Program-made: the position numbers and the translations under genes
Shown here: positions 8,266 to 18,205 of the stretch, in pieces
Layout: each line of letters opens with the position of its first letter
Numbering within the stretch: position 1 is the stretch's first letter
From: Dysosmobacter welbionis
Lineage (GTDB): Bacteria > Bacillota > Clostridia > Oscillospirales > Oscillospiraceae
Reading direction: 5' to 3'
Length of the DNA stretch: 64,000 nt
Assembly: GCF_005121165.3 (NCBI RefSeq)
Contig: NZ_CP034413.3
Coordinates: 2,046,001 to 2,110,000, forward strand
Notes under the pieces: generated by a model
Told to the model about the DNA's origin: nothing
The model's database searches: none
Seen by the model: only the letters and a program-made list of their open reading frames with translations

Positions 8266-8513
8266 GATATCAGGCTCTGGAAACAGCGCCTCCGCAGCTG
8301 TTCCCTCACGGCCGGCCGGGGCCGGTCCGCCTCTGTGGCAGGTCTCCACGCTGCCGCACCGCGAGCCAGGCGGGGTTCTCCTCCTTTTTTCGTCCCGCTC
8401 CCGGCAGAATGTGGAGTGCCGGAGCGGACGGATATGTCGTATTTGACCGGGGACTCAATCCGGGATGGACAGGTATGTGCCCTCCATTGCGCCGCCGGCG
8501 CCTACTGTGAACG

Positions 8514-9446
8514 TCAGGGCCTGATGGGGGGCGGGACTGCGCCGTCCGGACCGGGCGGGCAGTCGGAAAAGTACAGCCGTGCGCCGCTGTCCGCCATCAT
8601 CTGCAGGATGGCCGGATCGGCGCTGTTGTAGCGGCGGTCGCTGGATGCGCAGCACACCACCGCCCGGGGAGCGATGGCCTGGATCTGTTCTGCAGAAATA
8701 CCGTCCCGCTGGCCGTGGTGGCCCACCTTGAAGAGGTCGGCCCGCAGGGAGGCGGGGTCCAGCCCTCCATAGCCCATGTAGTTGGTGTCGCCGGGGAGTA
8801 GGATCCGGGTCCCCCGGTACTCCAGCAGGAGGATCAGGCTGTAATTGTTCATGGCCGCGTCCAGCTGGTCCAGGCGCTGCCAGAAAGCGGACGGGTCCGC
8901 CTCCTCATACAGTGCCCGGCACGAGGACGCCAGCTTCTCCGCCTGTGCACGGGAGGGGCCCAGCACCCGAACCAAGAGATCCCGGCACAGCCGGAGCTCC
9001 ATTCCGGCCAGAGGCCGGTGGCGCGGGCAGCTCTGCCCCAGGCAGAGGCGGCGGTAGTCGTTCAGGGCCCGGAGAAACTTGCTCCGGGAGGGCGTCAGGC
9101 CCTCCGCCGGAATGTCCAGCGTCCGCATGGAGCGGCAAAACTCCGGGGGCAGCGTCTGCCAGAGGGCAGCGGGAGGCAGCTTCTCCGCCGCGGGCAGCAG
9201 GCCGCACAGGTGGTCCTCATGGACATGGGTGGCTGCCATCAGGTCGATGTGGTCCACGCCCCGCAGGGAGAGGTACTGGTCCAAGGGGATACGGCCGGTG
9301 GCGCTGTCCCGGTACTCTTCTGCTTCGGCGCTGCCGCCGTCGATCACCATGACAAAGGTGCCGCCGGGGAAGGCCGGGTCGGGACATTCCAGCAGGGCGG
9401 CCTCCCCATAGCCCACGTTGACGAATGTCAGCTTCAGTTCTTCCAT
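8514..9446 (-). CDS. Metallo-beta-lactamase-fold hydrolase (ComEC/Rec2-like domain)
   Basis: The 310-residue soluble protein has the two-metal MBL motif HVHEDH (74-79), a further ligand Asp in LLPGDTNYMG (Asp220) and HH in VGHHG (243-244). It begins with the strand pattern FVNVGYGEAALLE seen in ComEC-type MBL domains. There is no signal peptide and no membrane segment, so it is a free-standing intracellular enzyme, probably a phosphodiesterase or phospho-ester hydrolase; the substrate is unknown. It begins 6 bases after the permease gene stop and precedes the ATPase gene, so it is embedded in the ABC operon and probably acts on the imported compound (inference). Confidence 0.82.
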   Translation of the reverse strand: MEELKLTFVNVGYGEAALLECPDPAFPGGTFVMVIDGGSAEAEEYRDSATGRIPLDQYLSLRGVDHIDLMAATHVHEDHLCGLLPAAEKLPPAALWQTLPPEFCRSMRTLDIPAEGLTPSRSKFLRALNDYRRLCLGQSCPRHRPLAGMELRLCRDLLVRVLGPSRAQAEKLASSCRALYEEADPSAFWQRLDQLDAAMNNYSLILLLEYRGTRILLPGDTNYMGYGGLDPASLRADLFKVGHHGQRDGISAEQIQAIAPRAVVCCASSDRRYNSADPAILQMMADSGARLYFSDCPPGPDGAVPPPIRP

Positions 9447-9452
9447 AGGCGC

Positions 9453-10349
9453 TCAACCCATGGCCCGCTTGATGTAGAAGCTGGACAGGATCAGCACCAG
9501 CAATGTCATCACGATGGCGCCGGCGCTGCCGAAGCCGAAGTCCAGAGACTTGATACCGTATGTATACAAGAACTGAGTGATGGTCGTGGTGGTGCCCGCC
9601 GGGCCACCGCCGGTGAGGACGTTCACCTTCTCGAACAGGCGGAAGGTGTCGATGGTCCGCAGCAGGGCGCACAGGGCCAGGCTGCCCTTGATGTTGGGCA
9701 GGGTGATGTACCAGAACTGCTGGAAGAAGCCGGCGCCGTCGATGCGGGCGGCCTCATACTGGTTCTCCGACACGGACTGGAGGGAGGCGTACAGCAGCAG
9801 AAACACAAAGGGGACGTTCTGCCACACGTCGATCAGCAGGATCGTGCCGAAGGCCGTTTTTGTGTCCATGAACCAGTTGAACACCGGCAGGCCCAGTCCC
9901 TTCAGGAACTGGTTGATGATGCCGTAGTTGGCGGAGAGCATCATCCGCCAGCTGAGGGCCACCGTGACGGCGGGCAGCAGATAGGGCAGGAGCAGCAGCG
10001 TCCGCATAATCTTCTGCCCTCGCTTGAGGGAGTTGACAAATACTGCGATCAGAAGGCCGAGGGCCATCTCCAGTACCACCGCCAGGATAGTGAACTTGAT
10101 GGTGTTCCACACCGCCTGCTGAAAATATCCGTTTTTAAAGAGGGAGACGTAGTTATCGAACAGCACAAAAGAGGCGTTCTCCGTGCCCTTCAGGTAGTTG
10201 TAGTCGGTAAAGCTGTATACAAATGTGAAAATCAGGGGATAGGCCGTCATGACCAGCAGGACTATCAGGGTGGGCGTGAGCATTCCGATCCCGAACCGGT
10301 TTGTGGCCGCCTGGGCGCTATTCAGTTTTGCAATCTCGTTTCTCTTCAT
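9453..10349 (-). CDS. Carbohydrate ABC transporter permease, MalF/UgpA type
   Basis: 298 residues with six membrane segments and the EAA loop EAARIDGAGFFQQFWYITLP (residues about 197-216) that docks with the ATPase. The short soluble N-terminus and single conserved PF00528 domain are typical of CUT1 permeases. It pairs with the MalG-type permease encoded upstream and the lipoprotein encoded between them. Confidence 0.93.
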   Translation of the reverse strand: MKRNEIAKLNSAQAATNRFGIGMLTPTLIVLLVMTAYPLIFTFVYSFTDYNYLKGTENASFVLFDNYVSLFKNGYFQQAVWNTIKFTILAVVLEMALGLLIAVFVNSLKRGQKIMRTLLLLPYLLPAVTVALSWRMMLSANYGIINQFLKGLGLPVFNWFMDTKTAFGTILLIDVWQNVPFVFLLLYASLQSVSENQYEAARIDGAGFFQQFWYITLPNIKGSLALCALLRTIDTFRLFEKVNVLTGGGPAGTTTTITQFLYTYGIKSLDFGFGSAGAIVMTLLVLILSSFYIKRAMG

Positions 10350-10473
10350 ACATTGGCCTCACAAACTCGAGAGGTGTGGCCCAGGGCCCGGCTCCGGGGC
10401 TTTTGGAACAACGGCCGGGGCGCCAGACGGCGCCCCGGCCGGCCGTGTCATTTCTGTTTCAGAGAGGCTGGGC

Positions 10474-11733
10474 TCAGGCCATCAGCTGCTCCAGCTGCTC
10501 CTGGGCGTAGGCCAGCGCCTCGTCCATGGTCTTGGTGCCCTGGATGATGTTGTCCATCTCGGTGCCTAGGATGTTGGTGAACTCCGTCCACTCCTCGATC
10601 ACAGGGCGGTACACGCCGGTCTCCAGAGCGCCGCAGACGGTCTGCAGGTGGGGATAGGTCTCCAGCACGGTGGAATCGGTCAGGCAGCTGTACCGGCAGG
10701 GCACGCCGTTGTTCTCAATGGAGGCCAGCTGCACCTCGGGGCTCATGACGTACTCCAGCAGCTCCAGGGCCAGGTCCTTGTGGGGGGCGTTGTCGGGGAT
10801 GCCGATGCACCACACGCCCTGCAGGGCCACGGCGTCCACAGGCGCGGAGTCGTCGGTCAGCTTGGTGGGGATGGTGGTGTAGTTGGCAGGACCATCAGCA
10901 GTGGGGGTGTACCAGCCGGGCCAGATCTGGGCCAGGGCGGTCTCGCCGGAGGTCACGGAAGCCACGATGTCGTCCTTGTCCAGGGTGCTGCCCAGGGCGT
11001 ACAGGTCCAGGTACTCCTGCATGGCGGCCTTGAACTCGGGAGTGTCAACGGTGGGGTTGTTGTTCTCATCCACGACCCAGCCGCCGTGGACAACCAGGTG
11101 GGGCAGGAAGTCGGACAGGATGTTGTCGGCGCTGCCGCCGCGGATCAGGAAACCGTTCTTGTTGGAGTCGGCCGCCTTGGTCTTCTGGGCGATGTCCATC
11201 AGATCCGCGAAGGAGTCGATATCCTCGGGGGCGTAGCCGGCGTCCGCCAGCAGCTGCTTGTTGTACATCATGACCGTCACGTTGCCGTAGTAGGGAGCCA
11301 GGTAGATGTCCTCGCCCACCTTGCAGATGGTGGTGGTGGCGGGAATGATGTCGTCATCAAAGCTGTATCCCATCTCGCTGAGGTTGGCCAGTACGCCGTT
11401 CTCAGTGAACTCGGCCATCCAGGAGCCGTCCACCATGCACAGGTCGTAGGTGCCAACTTCGTTGACGGCATCCAGGGCGATGCCGGTGTGCAGGTCGTCG
11501 AAGGACATGAGCATCACTTCGATGTCCACGTTGTGCTCCGCTTCAAAGGGGGCCAGGCTGGCCTCCAGGGACTCGCCGTAGGCGCCGCCCCGCAGGATCA
11601 GGGTCATCTTGGTGGGCTCGCCGGAAGTGCTGCCCTCGCTGCCTTCATCGGCCGTGTCCTCTCCACCGCCGCCGCAGGCCGCCAGAGACAGCGTCATGGC
11701 CAGCGCCAGGACCAGGGTAAGCAGTTTTTTCAT
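10474..11733 (-). CDS. Extracellular solute-binding lipoprotein, family 1 (carbohydrate type)
   Basis: The 419-residue protein starts with a lipoprotein signal peptide, MKKLLTLVLALAMTLSLAAC, with the lipobox LAAC. A Gly/Asp/Glu-rich linker follows, then a family-1 periplasmic-binding fold (ALAQIWPGW, AYGESLEASLAPFEAEHN). It is the surface receptor of the importer. The family includes sugar, glycerol-phosphate and polyamine binders, so the ligand is not fixed by sequence. It sits between the two permease genes, an order unusual for the textbook receptor-MalF-MalG arrangement. Confidence 0.92.
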   Translation of the reverse strand: MKKLLTLVLALAMTLSLAACGGGGEDTADEGSEGSTSGEPTKMTLILRGGAYGESLEASLAPFEAEHNVDIEVMLMSFDDLHTGIALDAVNEVGTYDLCMVDGSWMAEFTENGVLANLSEMGYSFDDDIIPATTTICKVGEDIYLAPYYGNVTVMMYNKQLLADAGYAPEDIDSFADLMDIAQKTKAADSNKNGFLIRGGSADNILSDFLPHLVVHGGWVVDENNNPTVDTPEFKAAMQEYLDLYALGSTLDKDDIVASVTSGETALAQIWPGWYTPTADGPANYTTIPTKLTDDSAPVDAVALQGVWCIGIPDNAPHKDLALELLEYVMSPEVQLASIENNGVPCRYSCLTDSTVLETYPHLQTVCGALETGVYRPVIEEWTEFTNILGTEMDNIIQGTKTMDEALAYAQEQLEQLMA

Positions 11734-11797
11734 TTCGTTTCCTCCTACTCTTTTCCGCTTGATGTTGTGTCAGGGATCGGAAGTGCGATGTATTTTG

Positions 11798-12637
11798 TTA
11801 CTCTTTGACAGCACCGCTTGACAATCCGGAGATCAAGTAGTTCTGCGCAAAGATCACAAACAGGGTGATGGGGATGACAGACACCACGCCGCCTGCGGCC
11901 ACCAGGCCAAAGTTGGTCAGGTTGTCCTCCGTGTTCAGCACCGACAGCGCCAGGGGCACGGTGTAGTTGCTGGGGCTGCGGGTAAAGATGACCGTGTAGG
12001 TGTACTCATTCCAGGCGTACATGAAGGACAGCATGGCTACCGCGGCGATACCCGGCGCCACCAGGGGCAGGACGATCTTGCGGAAGAGCTGCCACTCTGT
12101 GGCGCCGTCCACCTTGGCGCTCTCCTCCACCTCCTCCGGCAGGTCCTGGAAAAAGCTGATGAGGAACCAGATAATCAGCGGCACGTTGATGAGCACGCAG
12201 GCCAGCGTCACCGGGATCTTGGTGTTCAACAGGCCGATCTTGCTGAACATGGTGTACAGGGGGATGGTGAAGGCCACCGGAGGCAGCACGCGGACCAGCA
12301 GCACCCAATAGGTCATTGGCCGCTTCAGCCCGAAGCGGAATCTCCGCCGGGCCAGGATATAGGCGGCGCAGACTCCCACGATCAGCGACAGCACCAGGGA
12401 GCTCAGCGTGGTCTGCAGGCTGTTGATGGCGGCTTGGCCGAAGCCCTTGCTGACAAACAGGCTGATAAAATGCTCAATGGTGAGGGACTGCGGGATCAGG
12501 GAGATATGCCCCTGCATCTCCGATGTAGGGCGGATGGCCATGGCCACCAGCCAATAGATGGGAAACAGGGCGATCACCAACAGCAGGGCGCAGCCCAGGA
12601 CTTTTCCCACTGTCCCGGCTCTTTTTCTCGCTTTCAT
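11798..12637 (-). CDS. Carbohydrate ABC transporter permease, MalG type
   Basis: 279 residues, six membrane segments and the EAA motif EVEESAKVDGATEWQLFRKI (about 182-201). The LFPIYWLVAMAIRP N-terminal segment is typical of CUT1 MalG-like subunits. It is the first structural gene after the LacI-type regulator in the operon, 79 bases downstream of it. Confidence 0.93.
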   Translation of the reverse strand: MKARKRAGTVGKVLGCALLLVIALFPIYWLVAMAIRPTSEMQGHISLIPQSLTIEHFISLFVSKGFGQAAINSLQTTLSSLVLSLIVGVCAAYILARRRFRFGLKRPMTYWVLLVRVLPPVAFTIPLYTMFSKIGLLNTKIPVTLACVLINVPLIIWFLISFFQDLPEEVEESAKVDGATEWQLFRKIVLPLVAPGIAAVAMLSFMYAWNEYTYTVIFTRSPSNYTVPLALSVLNTEDNLTNFGLVAAGGVVSVIPITLFVIFAQNYLISGLSSGAVKE

Positions 12638-12716
12638 ATCCTCTCCTCCTCGTTTTTGCGCATGGCAAAATTCCCGCCGCGCACCCGCGGCATTCTGTAT
12701 TTTTCCAAAGTACGGG

Positions 12717-13706
12717 TCAACTGGAGCCGCGCACCCGCAGCTCTGTGGGCACCACCGTGACCTGGGGGACGTCCGTCTCCCCTGCCAGCAGCGCCTGGAG
12801 CCGCGCCACGCTCAACTCCCCCATCCGGCGGCAGTCGATGTGGACGGAGGTGAGCTCCGGCTCCAGCATCCCGCAGGCGGAGCTGTCGTCCAGTCCCGTC
12901 ACCGCCAGGTCTTCCGGCACCCGCAGGCCCAGGCGGAGGGCGGCCTTCATGGCTCCGGCGGCCATCACGTCGTTTCCGCCGAAGATGGCCGTGGGCCGGT
13001 CCTGCCGGGACAGCAGCTCCAGGCAGGCCTCTGCGGCACTCTCCACCGTGGGATCGCACAGCTTGATGTGCCGGGTGTCTGCCGGCAGGCCGTGGGCCTG
13101 GGTGACTTCCAGAAAGGCCCGGTACCGCTCTCCCAGTATATAGGGGGAGAAGCGCCCTGCCAGCATGGCGATGTTCCGATGACCCCGGCCGATCAGGTGC
13201 TCCAGCGCCTGGCGGACCCCGCCGTATTCGTCCGACACCACGCAGGGAATGTCCAGTCCCTGGATGCGGTTGTTTACCAGTACCACGGCCAGATCCCGGT
13301 TCTGGAGCTCTGCGATCATATCCGGTCGGGCATTGCCGCCCAGGATCACACCCTCCACCTGTTTGTTTTTGGAGGTGTTGGAGGCCGTGTCCCAGTCCGC
13401 AGCGGTGGAAATGACCAACTCAAAGTCACTTCGGTTCGTCTCCCGCATGATCCCGGTGCAGATGCCGGCGTAGAATTCGTCCAGGATCGTGGCCCCCTCC
13501 TTACAGATCAGGAAGGCGATCTTGTCCGTTCGCTGGCGGGCCATGGCCCGGGCGATGGCATTTGGAGAGTAGTGGAGCACTTCCGCTGCTTCAAACACCT
13601 TCCGGCGGGTGTCCTCCCGGACCCGCTCCGGATTGGAGAACGCGCGGGACACGGTGGCGATGGAAACTCCGGACAGTCTGGAGACATCATAGATGGTTGG
13701 ATTCAC
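12717..13706 (-). CDS. LacI family transcriptional regulator of the ABC operon
   Basis: The 329-residue protein has the HTH NPTIYDVSRLSGVSIATVSR (residues 2-21), a hinge helix (SPNAIARAMA) and a type-1 PBP-like sensor domain. The start is a GTG at 13706, with AAAAGGGG about 7 bases upstream; upstream in-frame codons run into the promoter and the operator. It heads a co-directional cluster with the ABC genes, so autoregulation plus control of transport is expected. Two CG-centred operator-like sites lie just upstream. Confidence 0.9.
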   Translation of the reverse strand: MNPTIYDVSRLSGVSIATVSRAFSNPERVREDTRRKVFEAAEVLHYSPNAIARAMARQRTDKIAFLICKEGATILDEFYAGICTGIMRETNRSDFELVISTAADWDTASNTSKNKQVEGVILGGNARPDMIAELQNRDLAVVLVNNRIQGLDIPCVVSDEYGGVRQALEHLIGRGHRNIAMLAGRFSPYILGERYRAFLEVTQAHGLPADTRHIKLCDPTVESAAEACLELLSRQDRPTAIFGGNDVMAAGAMKAALRLGLRVPEDLAVTGLDDSSACGMLEPELTSVHIDCRRMGELSVARLQALLAGETDVPQVTVVPTELRVRGSS

Positions 13707-13723
13707 GGTCACGCCCCTTTTCA

Positions 13724-13737
13724 CGTAAGCGTTTTCA
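13724..13737 (-). promoter_or_regulatory. cre/LacI-type operator just upstream of the regulator gene
   Basis: The minus strand reads TGAAAACGCTTACG, close to the cre consensus TGWAANCGNTNWCA, which other LacI-family repressors also use in variant form. It lies 18 bases before the GTG, a repressing position. Confidence 0.55.
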
Positions 13738-13908
13738 TATTTTTCGTAGGAAAATAACAGTTTTTTTGTTGTAAAGCTTCCAGTGTTTTCCTGGATCAAG
13801 TCAACTTTAACACTTTTTTGCGGTGGAAGCAAGGGATTCTTTGTATTTAATGTACATTTTACACAGGTGTAGAAAAGCTCTAACATTCCTTGTATAGATC
13901 GGCAGAAA

Positions 13909-13922
13909 TGTAACCGCTTCCA
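13909..13922. promoter_or_regulatory. cre-like site between the ABC operon and the DUF1275 gene
   Basis: TGTAACCGCTTCCA fits the pattern TGWAANCGNTWNCA at every defined position. It lies in the divergent region, so it could bind CcpA or the local LacI-type protein. Confidence 0.5.
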
Positions 13923-14045
13923 TTAAAAGCACTTATGACAGATGATACTGCTCCGGGAATGTGAGAGGTGCTTCTCTCCAGGCTTGTCTTTTTCCCGCGC
14001 CTATATTATACTGTTCACGGAATTCTCAGGAAAAGAGCTGATGGG

Positions 14046-14741
14046 ATGTACAGAGCCAGGTCCGCCCTCCGCCATGGGCAGATGTCCGAGGCATTTTCCA
14101 CCATGGTTTTTCTGACCCTGTCCGGCGGGCTGCAGGACGCTTACACCTACTGCGTCCGGGGACAGGTTTTCGCCAATGCCCAGACGGGAAACATCGTTCT
14201 TATGAGCCAGCGGGCCTTTGCCGGGGATCTGGCCGGCGTCCTCCGGTATCTGATCCCGCTGCTGGCCTTTGCGCTGGGCGTCTTTGCTGCGGAGATGGTC
14301 CGCCGCCGCTGTCAGGAGATTTCCCGGCTCCACTGGCGGCAGATGGTGGTGCTGGCTGAGATCGGCCTGTTGCTGGGCGTGGGATTCCTCCCATCGTCCT
14401 GGGATGCGCCGGCCAACGCGCTGGTGTCCTTCACCTGCGCCATGCAGGTCCAGGCGTTCCGCAAGGTCAACGGCAGCGCATACGCCAGTACCATGTGCAT
14501 CGGCAATCTCCGCAGCGGGGTGGACGCCTTCTGCGCCTACTGGGACACCCGGGACCGGACCGCCCTGCGGAAGGCCGGCCGCTACTTCGCCGTCATCCTC
14601 ATTTTTGCCCTGGGGGCCGGATTCGGCGGCGTTGCCTCCCAGCTCTGGGGAACAGGGGCCATCTGGGCCAGCTGTCTGCTGCTGGCCGTCAGTTTTCTTC
14701 TGATGTTCCGGCAGGAGATCCAGGCGGAAGCGGACTGCTGA
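14046..14741 (+). CDS. DUF1275 (YoaK-like) membrane protein
   Basis: 231 residues with about six membrane helices. It has the family's SGGLQDAYTYCVRGQVFANAQTGNIV N-terminal pattern (given here only as a guide; the key part is the AQTGN motif near residue 44) and a second AYASTMCIGNLRSG repeat in the middle. DUF1275 proteins are inner-membrane proteins of unknown function. The start at 14046 has AGGAAAAGAG upstream. It is transcribed divergently from the LacI/ABC operon and stands alone before udp. Confidence 0.85.
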   Translation: MYRARSALRHGQMSEAFSTMVFLTLSGGLQDAYTYCVRGQVFANAQTGNIVLMSQRAFAGDLAGVLRYLIPLLAFALGVFAAEMVRRRCQEISRLHWRQMVVLAEIGLLLGVGFLPSSWDAPANALVSFTCAMQVQAFRKVNGSAYASTMCIGNLRSGVDAFCAYWDTRDRTALRKAGRYFAVILIFALGAGFGGVASQLWGTGAIWASCLLLAVSFLLMFRQEIQAEADC

Positions 14742-14807
14742 GGATGCGGGGAACGGCCTCCATCCGGATTTCACACCAATAATGATATGATGAGGAGAAT
14801 GAGAACC

Positions 14808-15580
14808 ATGTCTGAAACAGCCAAAATGCTCCATGTGAATCTGGCCCCCGGAGAGGCGGGCCGCTACGCCATCGTCCCCGGGGATCCGGACCGGTGCGAG
14901 CTGATCGCCGCCCACCTGGACAACCCCCGCATGGTGACCCGGAAGCGGGAGTTCACCACCTGGGAGGGCACGCTGGATGGAGAGCGGGTCACCGTTACCT
15001 CCACCGGTATCGGGGGCCCTCCACCGCCATCTGCGTGGAGGAGCTCCATAAGTGCGGGGCGGATACCTTCATCCGGGTGGGCACCTGCGCCTCCACCTGC
15101 GCCGACGTCCAGTGCGGGGACATCGTGGTGGTCAGCGGCAGTGTCCGCATGGACGGCACCAGCCTCCACTACCTGCCCATGGAGTTCCCTGCCGTCCCCA
15201 GCTACCAGCTGCTGAAGGCTCTGGAGGAGAGCTCTGTGTCTCTGGGCTTTCACACCACGGTGGGCGTCAGCATCACCAAGGACTCCTTTTACACGCAGGC
15301 GGAGCCGGAGACGAAGCCGGTGTCCGATGATCTGATCCGCCGCTGGCAGAGCTATGTCCGGGGCGGTGCCGTCTGCACCTCCATGGAGGAGTCCATCCTC
15401 TTCTCTGTGGGCTCCAGCCTGGGGATCCGCACCGCCTCCATCCTGGTATCAGCCACCAATTTCGACGGGTCCGTCTCCAAGCGCAACAGCGCCGACGTCT
15501 ATCCCACCGACAGCATCCAGAAGCCCATCCTCTCCGCCATCGAAGCCCTGCGCCGGATCATCCGGCAGGACAAGGGCTGA
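14808..15580 (+). CDS. udp: Uridine phosphorylase / nucleoside phosphorylase (one frameshift)
   Basis: Joined, the two frames encode about 257 residues, the usual Udp length. Motifs are AIVPGDPDRCELIA (phosphate-binding Gly-Asp, near residue 26), TGIGGPS followed by TAICVEEL, IRVGTCAS, and the C-terminal GGAVCTSMEES and VSATNFDG. The enzyme cleaves uridine with phosphate to uracil and ribose-1-phosphate. The frame breaks in the G5 run at 15012-15016: with six G the reading is TGIGGPSTAI, as in the family. The start at 14808 follows GAGGAGA by about 9 bases. A terminator follows at 15600. Confidence 0.88.
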
Positions 15581-15599
15581 TCTCCCTCCGGATATCAAA

Positions 15600-15637
15600 A
15601 CCGCCCCGTGCCGCAGGCACGGGGCGGTCCTTTTATA
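15600..15637. terminator. Intrinsic terminator between udp and the zincin gene
   Basis: ACCGCCCCGTGCC-GCA-GGCACGGGGCGGT, followed by CCTTTTAT on the plus strand. It lies between convergent genes and probably serves both. Confidence 0.85.
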
Positions 15638-16024
15638 TCACATCTCTCCGCCGTACTCCCGGCGGTATTCCTCCAGCTCTTCCGCGTCCCGGTCATCCAG
15701 GGCGTGAAGGCCGCCCCGGCCCTCCATGTGGTGGGTCAGCTCATGGGACAGGGTGGTGTACAGCTCGTCCTCCCATGTTTCCTGGCCCCAGTCCTCCCGC
15801 TCTGCAAGGGCGGCAAAGGAGCCGTAGTACAGGTTGATATACTGGCCCAGCAGGTCGTCGCAGTACTCCCCCAGGATATACATCTCGCCCTCCGGGAACT
15901 CCGGGTCCGGCTTGGCCTCCTCCAGCAGGTTGATCCCGCCGTTGAGGCCGTCGAACAACGCCGCCGGGAAACTGTCTGCCATGTCGTCCAGCAGGTCGTT
16001 CACCCGGTCGATGGTCAGGATCAT
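15638..16024 (-). CDS. Small metallopeptidase-like protein (zincin, HExxH)
   Basis: The 128-residue protein has the metal motif HELTHHMEG (residues 94-102) after a helix rich in acidic residues. It resembles the minimal zincin family (metallopeptidase family M-type, DUF1025-like) found as a small soluble protein in Firmicutes. No signal peptide is present, so it acts in the cytoplasm. The ATG at 16022-16024 has GAGGAGGGAAAC in front and lies 14 bases after the tex stop, so it is probably co-transcribed with tex. Substrate unknown. Confidence 0.8.
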   Translation of the reverse strand: MILTIDRVNDLLDDMADSFPAALFDGLNGGINLLEEAKPDPEFPEGEMYILGEYCDDLLGQYINLYYGSFAALAEREDWGQETWEDELYTTLSHELTHHMEGRGGLHALDDRDAEELEEYRREYGGEM

Positions 16025-16038
16025 GGCTGTTTCCCTCC

Positions 16039-18205
16039 TCACGCCTTGGGCACCTGCTTCATGCTGAGGCCGATGCGCTTTTTCTTCTCGTCCACCTCCA
16101 GCACCACCACCTGGACGATGTCTCCCACAGACACCACCTCCGAGGGGTGTTTGATAAACTTCTGGGACACCTGGGAGATGTGGACCAGCCCGTCCTGGTG
16201 GACGCCGATGTCCACGAACACGCCGAAGTCGATGACATTCCGCACCGTGCCCGTCAGCACCATGCCGGGCTTCAGGTCCTTCATCTCCAGCACGTCGGTG
16301 CGGAGGATGGGCTTGGGCAGCTCGTCCCGGATGTCCCGGCCGGGCTTCATCAGTTCCGCCGCCACGTCCCGCAATGTGGGCACGCCCACGCCGCAGTCCG
16401 CCGCCGCCCGGTCCTCGCCGTAGGTCCTGATCTGGGCGTTCAGATCTCCCAGCTTCCCATCCCGCACGTCCGTGAGGGTGTGGCCGGTGAGGGAGAGCAA
16501 TTTCTCCGCCGCGGCGTAGCTCTCCGGGTGGACGGCGGTGTTGTCCAGCACGGAGCGGCTCTCCGGCACCCGCAGGAAGCCGGCGCACTGCTCAAAGGCC
16601 TTGGGCCCCAGCTTGGGCACCTTCAAGATCTGCTTCCGGGAAGTGAAGGGGCCGTTTTCCTCCCGGTAGGCCACCACATTTTTCGCCGTGGTCGCGTTCA
16701 GCCCCGCCACACGCTGAAGCAGGGAGGGGGAGGCGGTATTCACGTCCACGCCCACGGCGTTCACACAGTCCTCCACCACACCGTTCAAAGCCTCGTCCAG
16801 CCGCTTGGGGGCATGTCGTGCTGGTACTGTCCTACACCGATGGCCTTGGGGTCGATCTTCACCAGCTCCGCCAGAGGGTCCTGGAGGCGCCGGGCAATGG
16901 ACACGGCGGAGCGGAGGTTCACATCGTACTGGGGGAACTCCTCCGCCGCCAGGGGGCTGGCGGAGTACACGCTGGCCCCGGCCTCGCTGACGATCATGTA
17001 GCTGACATGGGCGCCGGCCTCATTCACCTGCCGGATCAGCTTCACCGCCATCTGCTCCGTCTCCCGGCTGGCTGTGCCGTTGCCGATGGCGATGTGCTCC
17101 ACGCCGTGCTTTCGGATCAGCTTTGCCAGGGCGGCGATAGCCTCGTTCTCCTGCCGCTCGCCGTAGGTGGGGTATACCACGGCGGTGTCCAGCACTTTGC
17201 CCGTGCCGTCCACCACCGCCACCTTGCAGCCCATCCGGTACCCCGGGTCCAGGCCCATGGTGACCCTGCCCTTCACCGGGGGCTGCATCAGCAGGGGCTT
17301 CAGATTCAGGGCGAACTGGCCGATGGCCCCCTCGTCCGCCCGCTCCGTCAGGTCGGAGCGAGCCTCCCGCTCCAGGGCGGGGAAGATCAGGCGGTCGTAT
17401 GCGTCCTCCGCCGCGGACTTGATAAATTCCATTGCGGCGCTGCCGGGGACGATCACATGCCGCCGGACGGCCTGGAGGGCCCGGTCCCGGTCCAGCTCCA
17501 CGCGGACCTTCAGAAAGCCCTCCTTCTCCCCCGGTTGACGGCCAGGATCTGGTGACCCTGAAGCCGGGAGAGGGCCTGGGAGAAGTCGTAGTACAGCCGG
17601 TAGACAGAGTCCTCCTCCACCGCCGCCTGGGAGCAGAGCTTTCCCTCCCGCTCCAGGAGGGTGCGGAGGGTCTTGCGGAGGGCGGCGTCGTCGCTGATGG
17701 TCTCGGCGATGATGTCGGAGGCGCCGGAGAGGGCGTCCTCCACCGTCTCCACGCCCTTTTCGGCATCCACATACCGGGCGGCCTCCGCCGTCGGGTCCGG
17801 GCAGTCCGGCCCCTGGGCAAACAGCAGCTCCGCCAAAGGCGCCAGGCCCTTTTCCCGGGCAATGGTGGCCCGGGTGCGGCGCTTCTGCTTGTAGGGGCGG
17901 TACAGGTCCTCCACCTCCGCCAGCGTCCGGGCGGCGTCGATGGCGGCGGAGAGTTCCTCCGTCAGCTTGCCCTGTTCCTCGATAGACCGCTTCACCGCCT
18001 CCCGGCGTTCCGCCAGGTTCCGCAGGTACTGGAGGCGCTCCTCCAGATTCCGCAGGGCGGTGTCGTCCATGGCGCCGTGAAGCTCCTTGCGGTAGCGGGC
18101 GATGAAGGGAATGGTGTTGCCCTCGTCCAGAAGGCGGACCACGTTTTCCACATGGCGGGGGTCTTTGTCCAGCTCAGATGCCAGTTGTTGAATGAGATCC
18201 TGCAT
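16039..18205 (-). CDS. tex: Tex-family RNA-binding transcription accessory protein (two frameshifts)
   Basis: The three frames join into about 722 residues, the normal Tex length. In order: N-terminal helical domain (MQDLIQQLASELDK), NTIPFIARYRKE, the YqgF/RNase-H-like domain (GLDPGYRMGCKVAVVDGTG, HIAIGNGTASRETE), the helix-hairpin-helix (NTASPSLLQRVAGLNATTAKN) and a C-terminal S1 domain (GMVLTGTVRNVIDFGVFVDI). Tex binds nucleic acids and affects transcription of stress and virulence genes. Frames break at 17528-17532 (C5) and at 16807-16811 (G5); one added base at each restores VNRGEKEGF and HDMPPKRLDEA. The start has AAGGAAG upstream. Confidence 0.92.
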
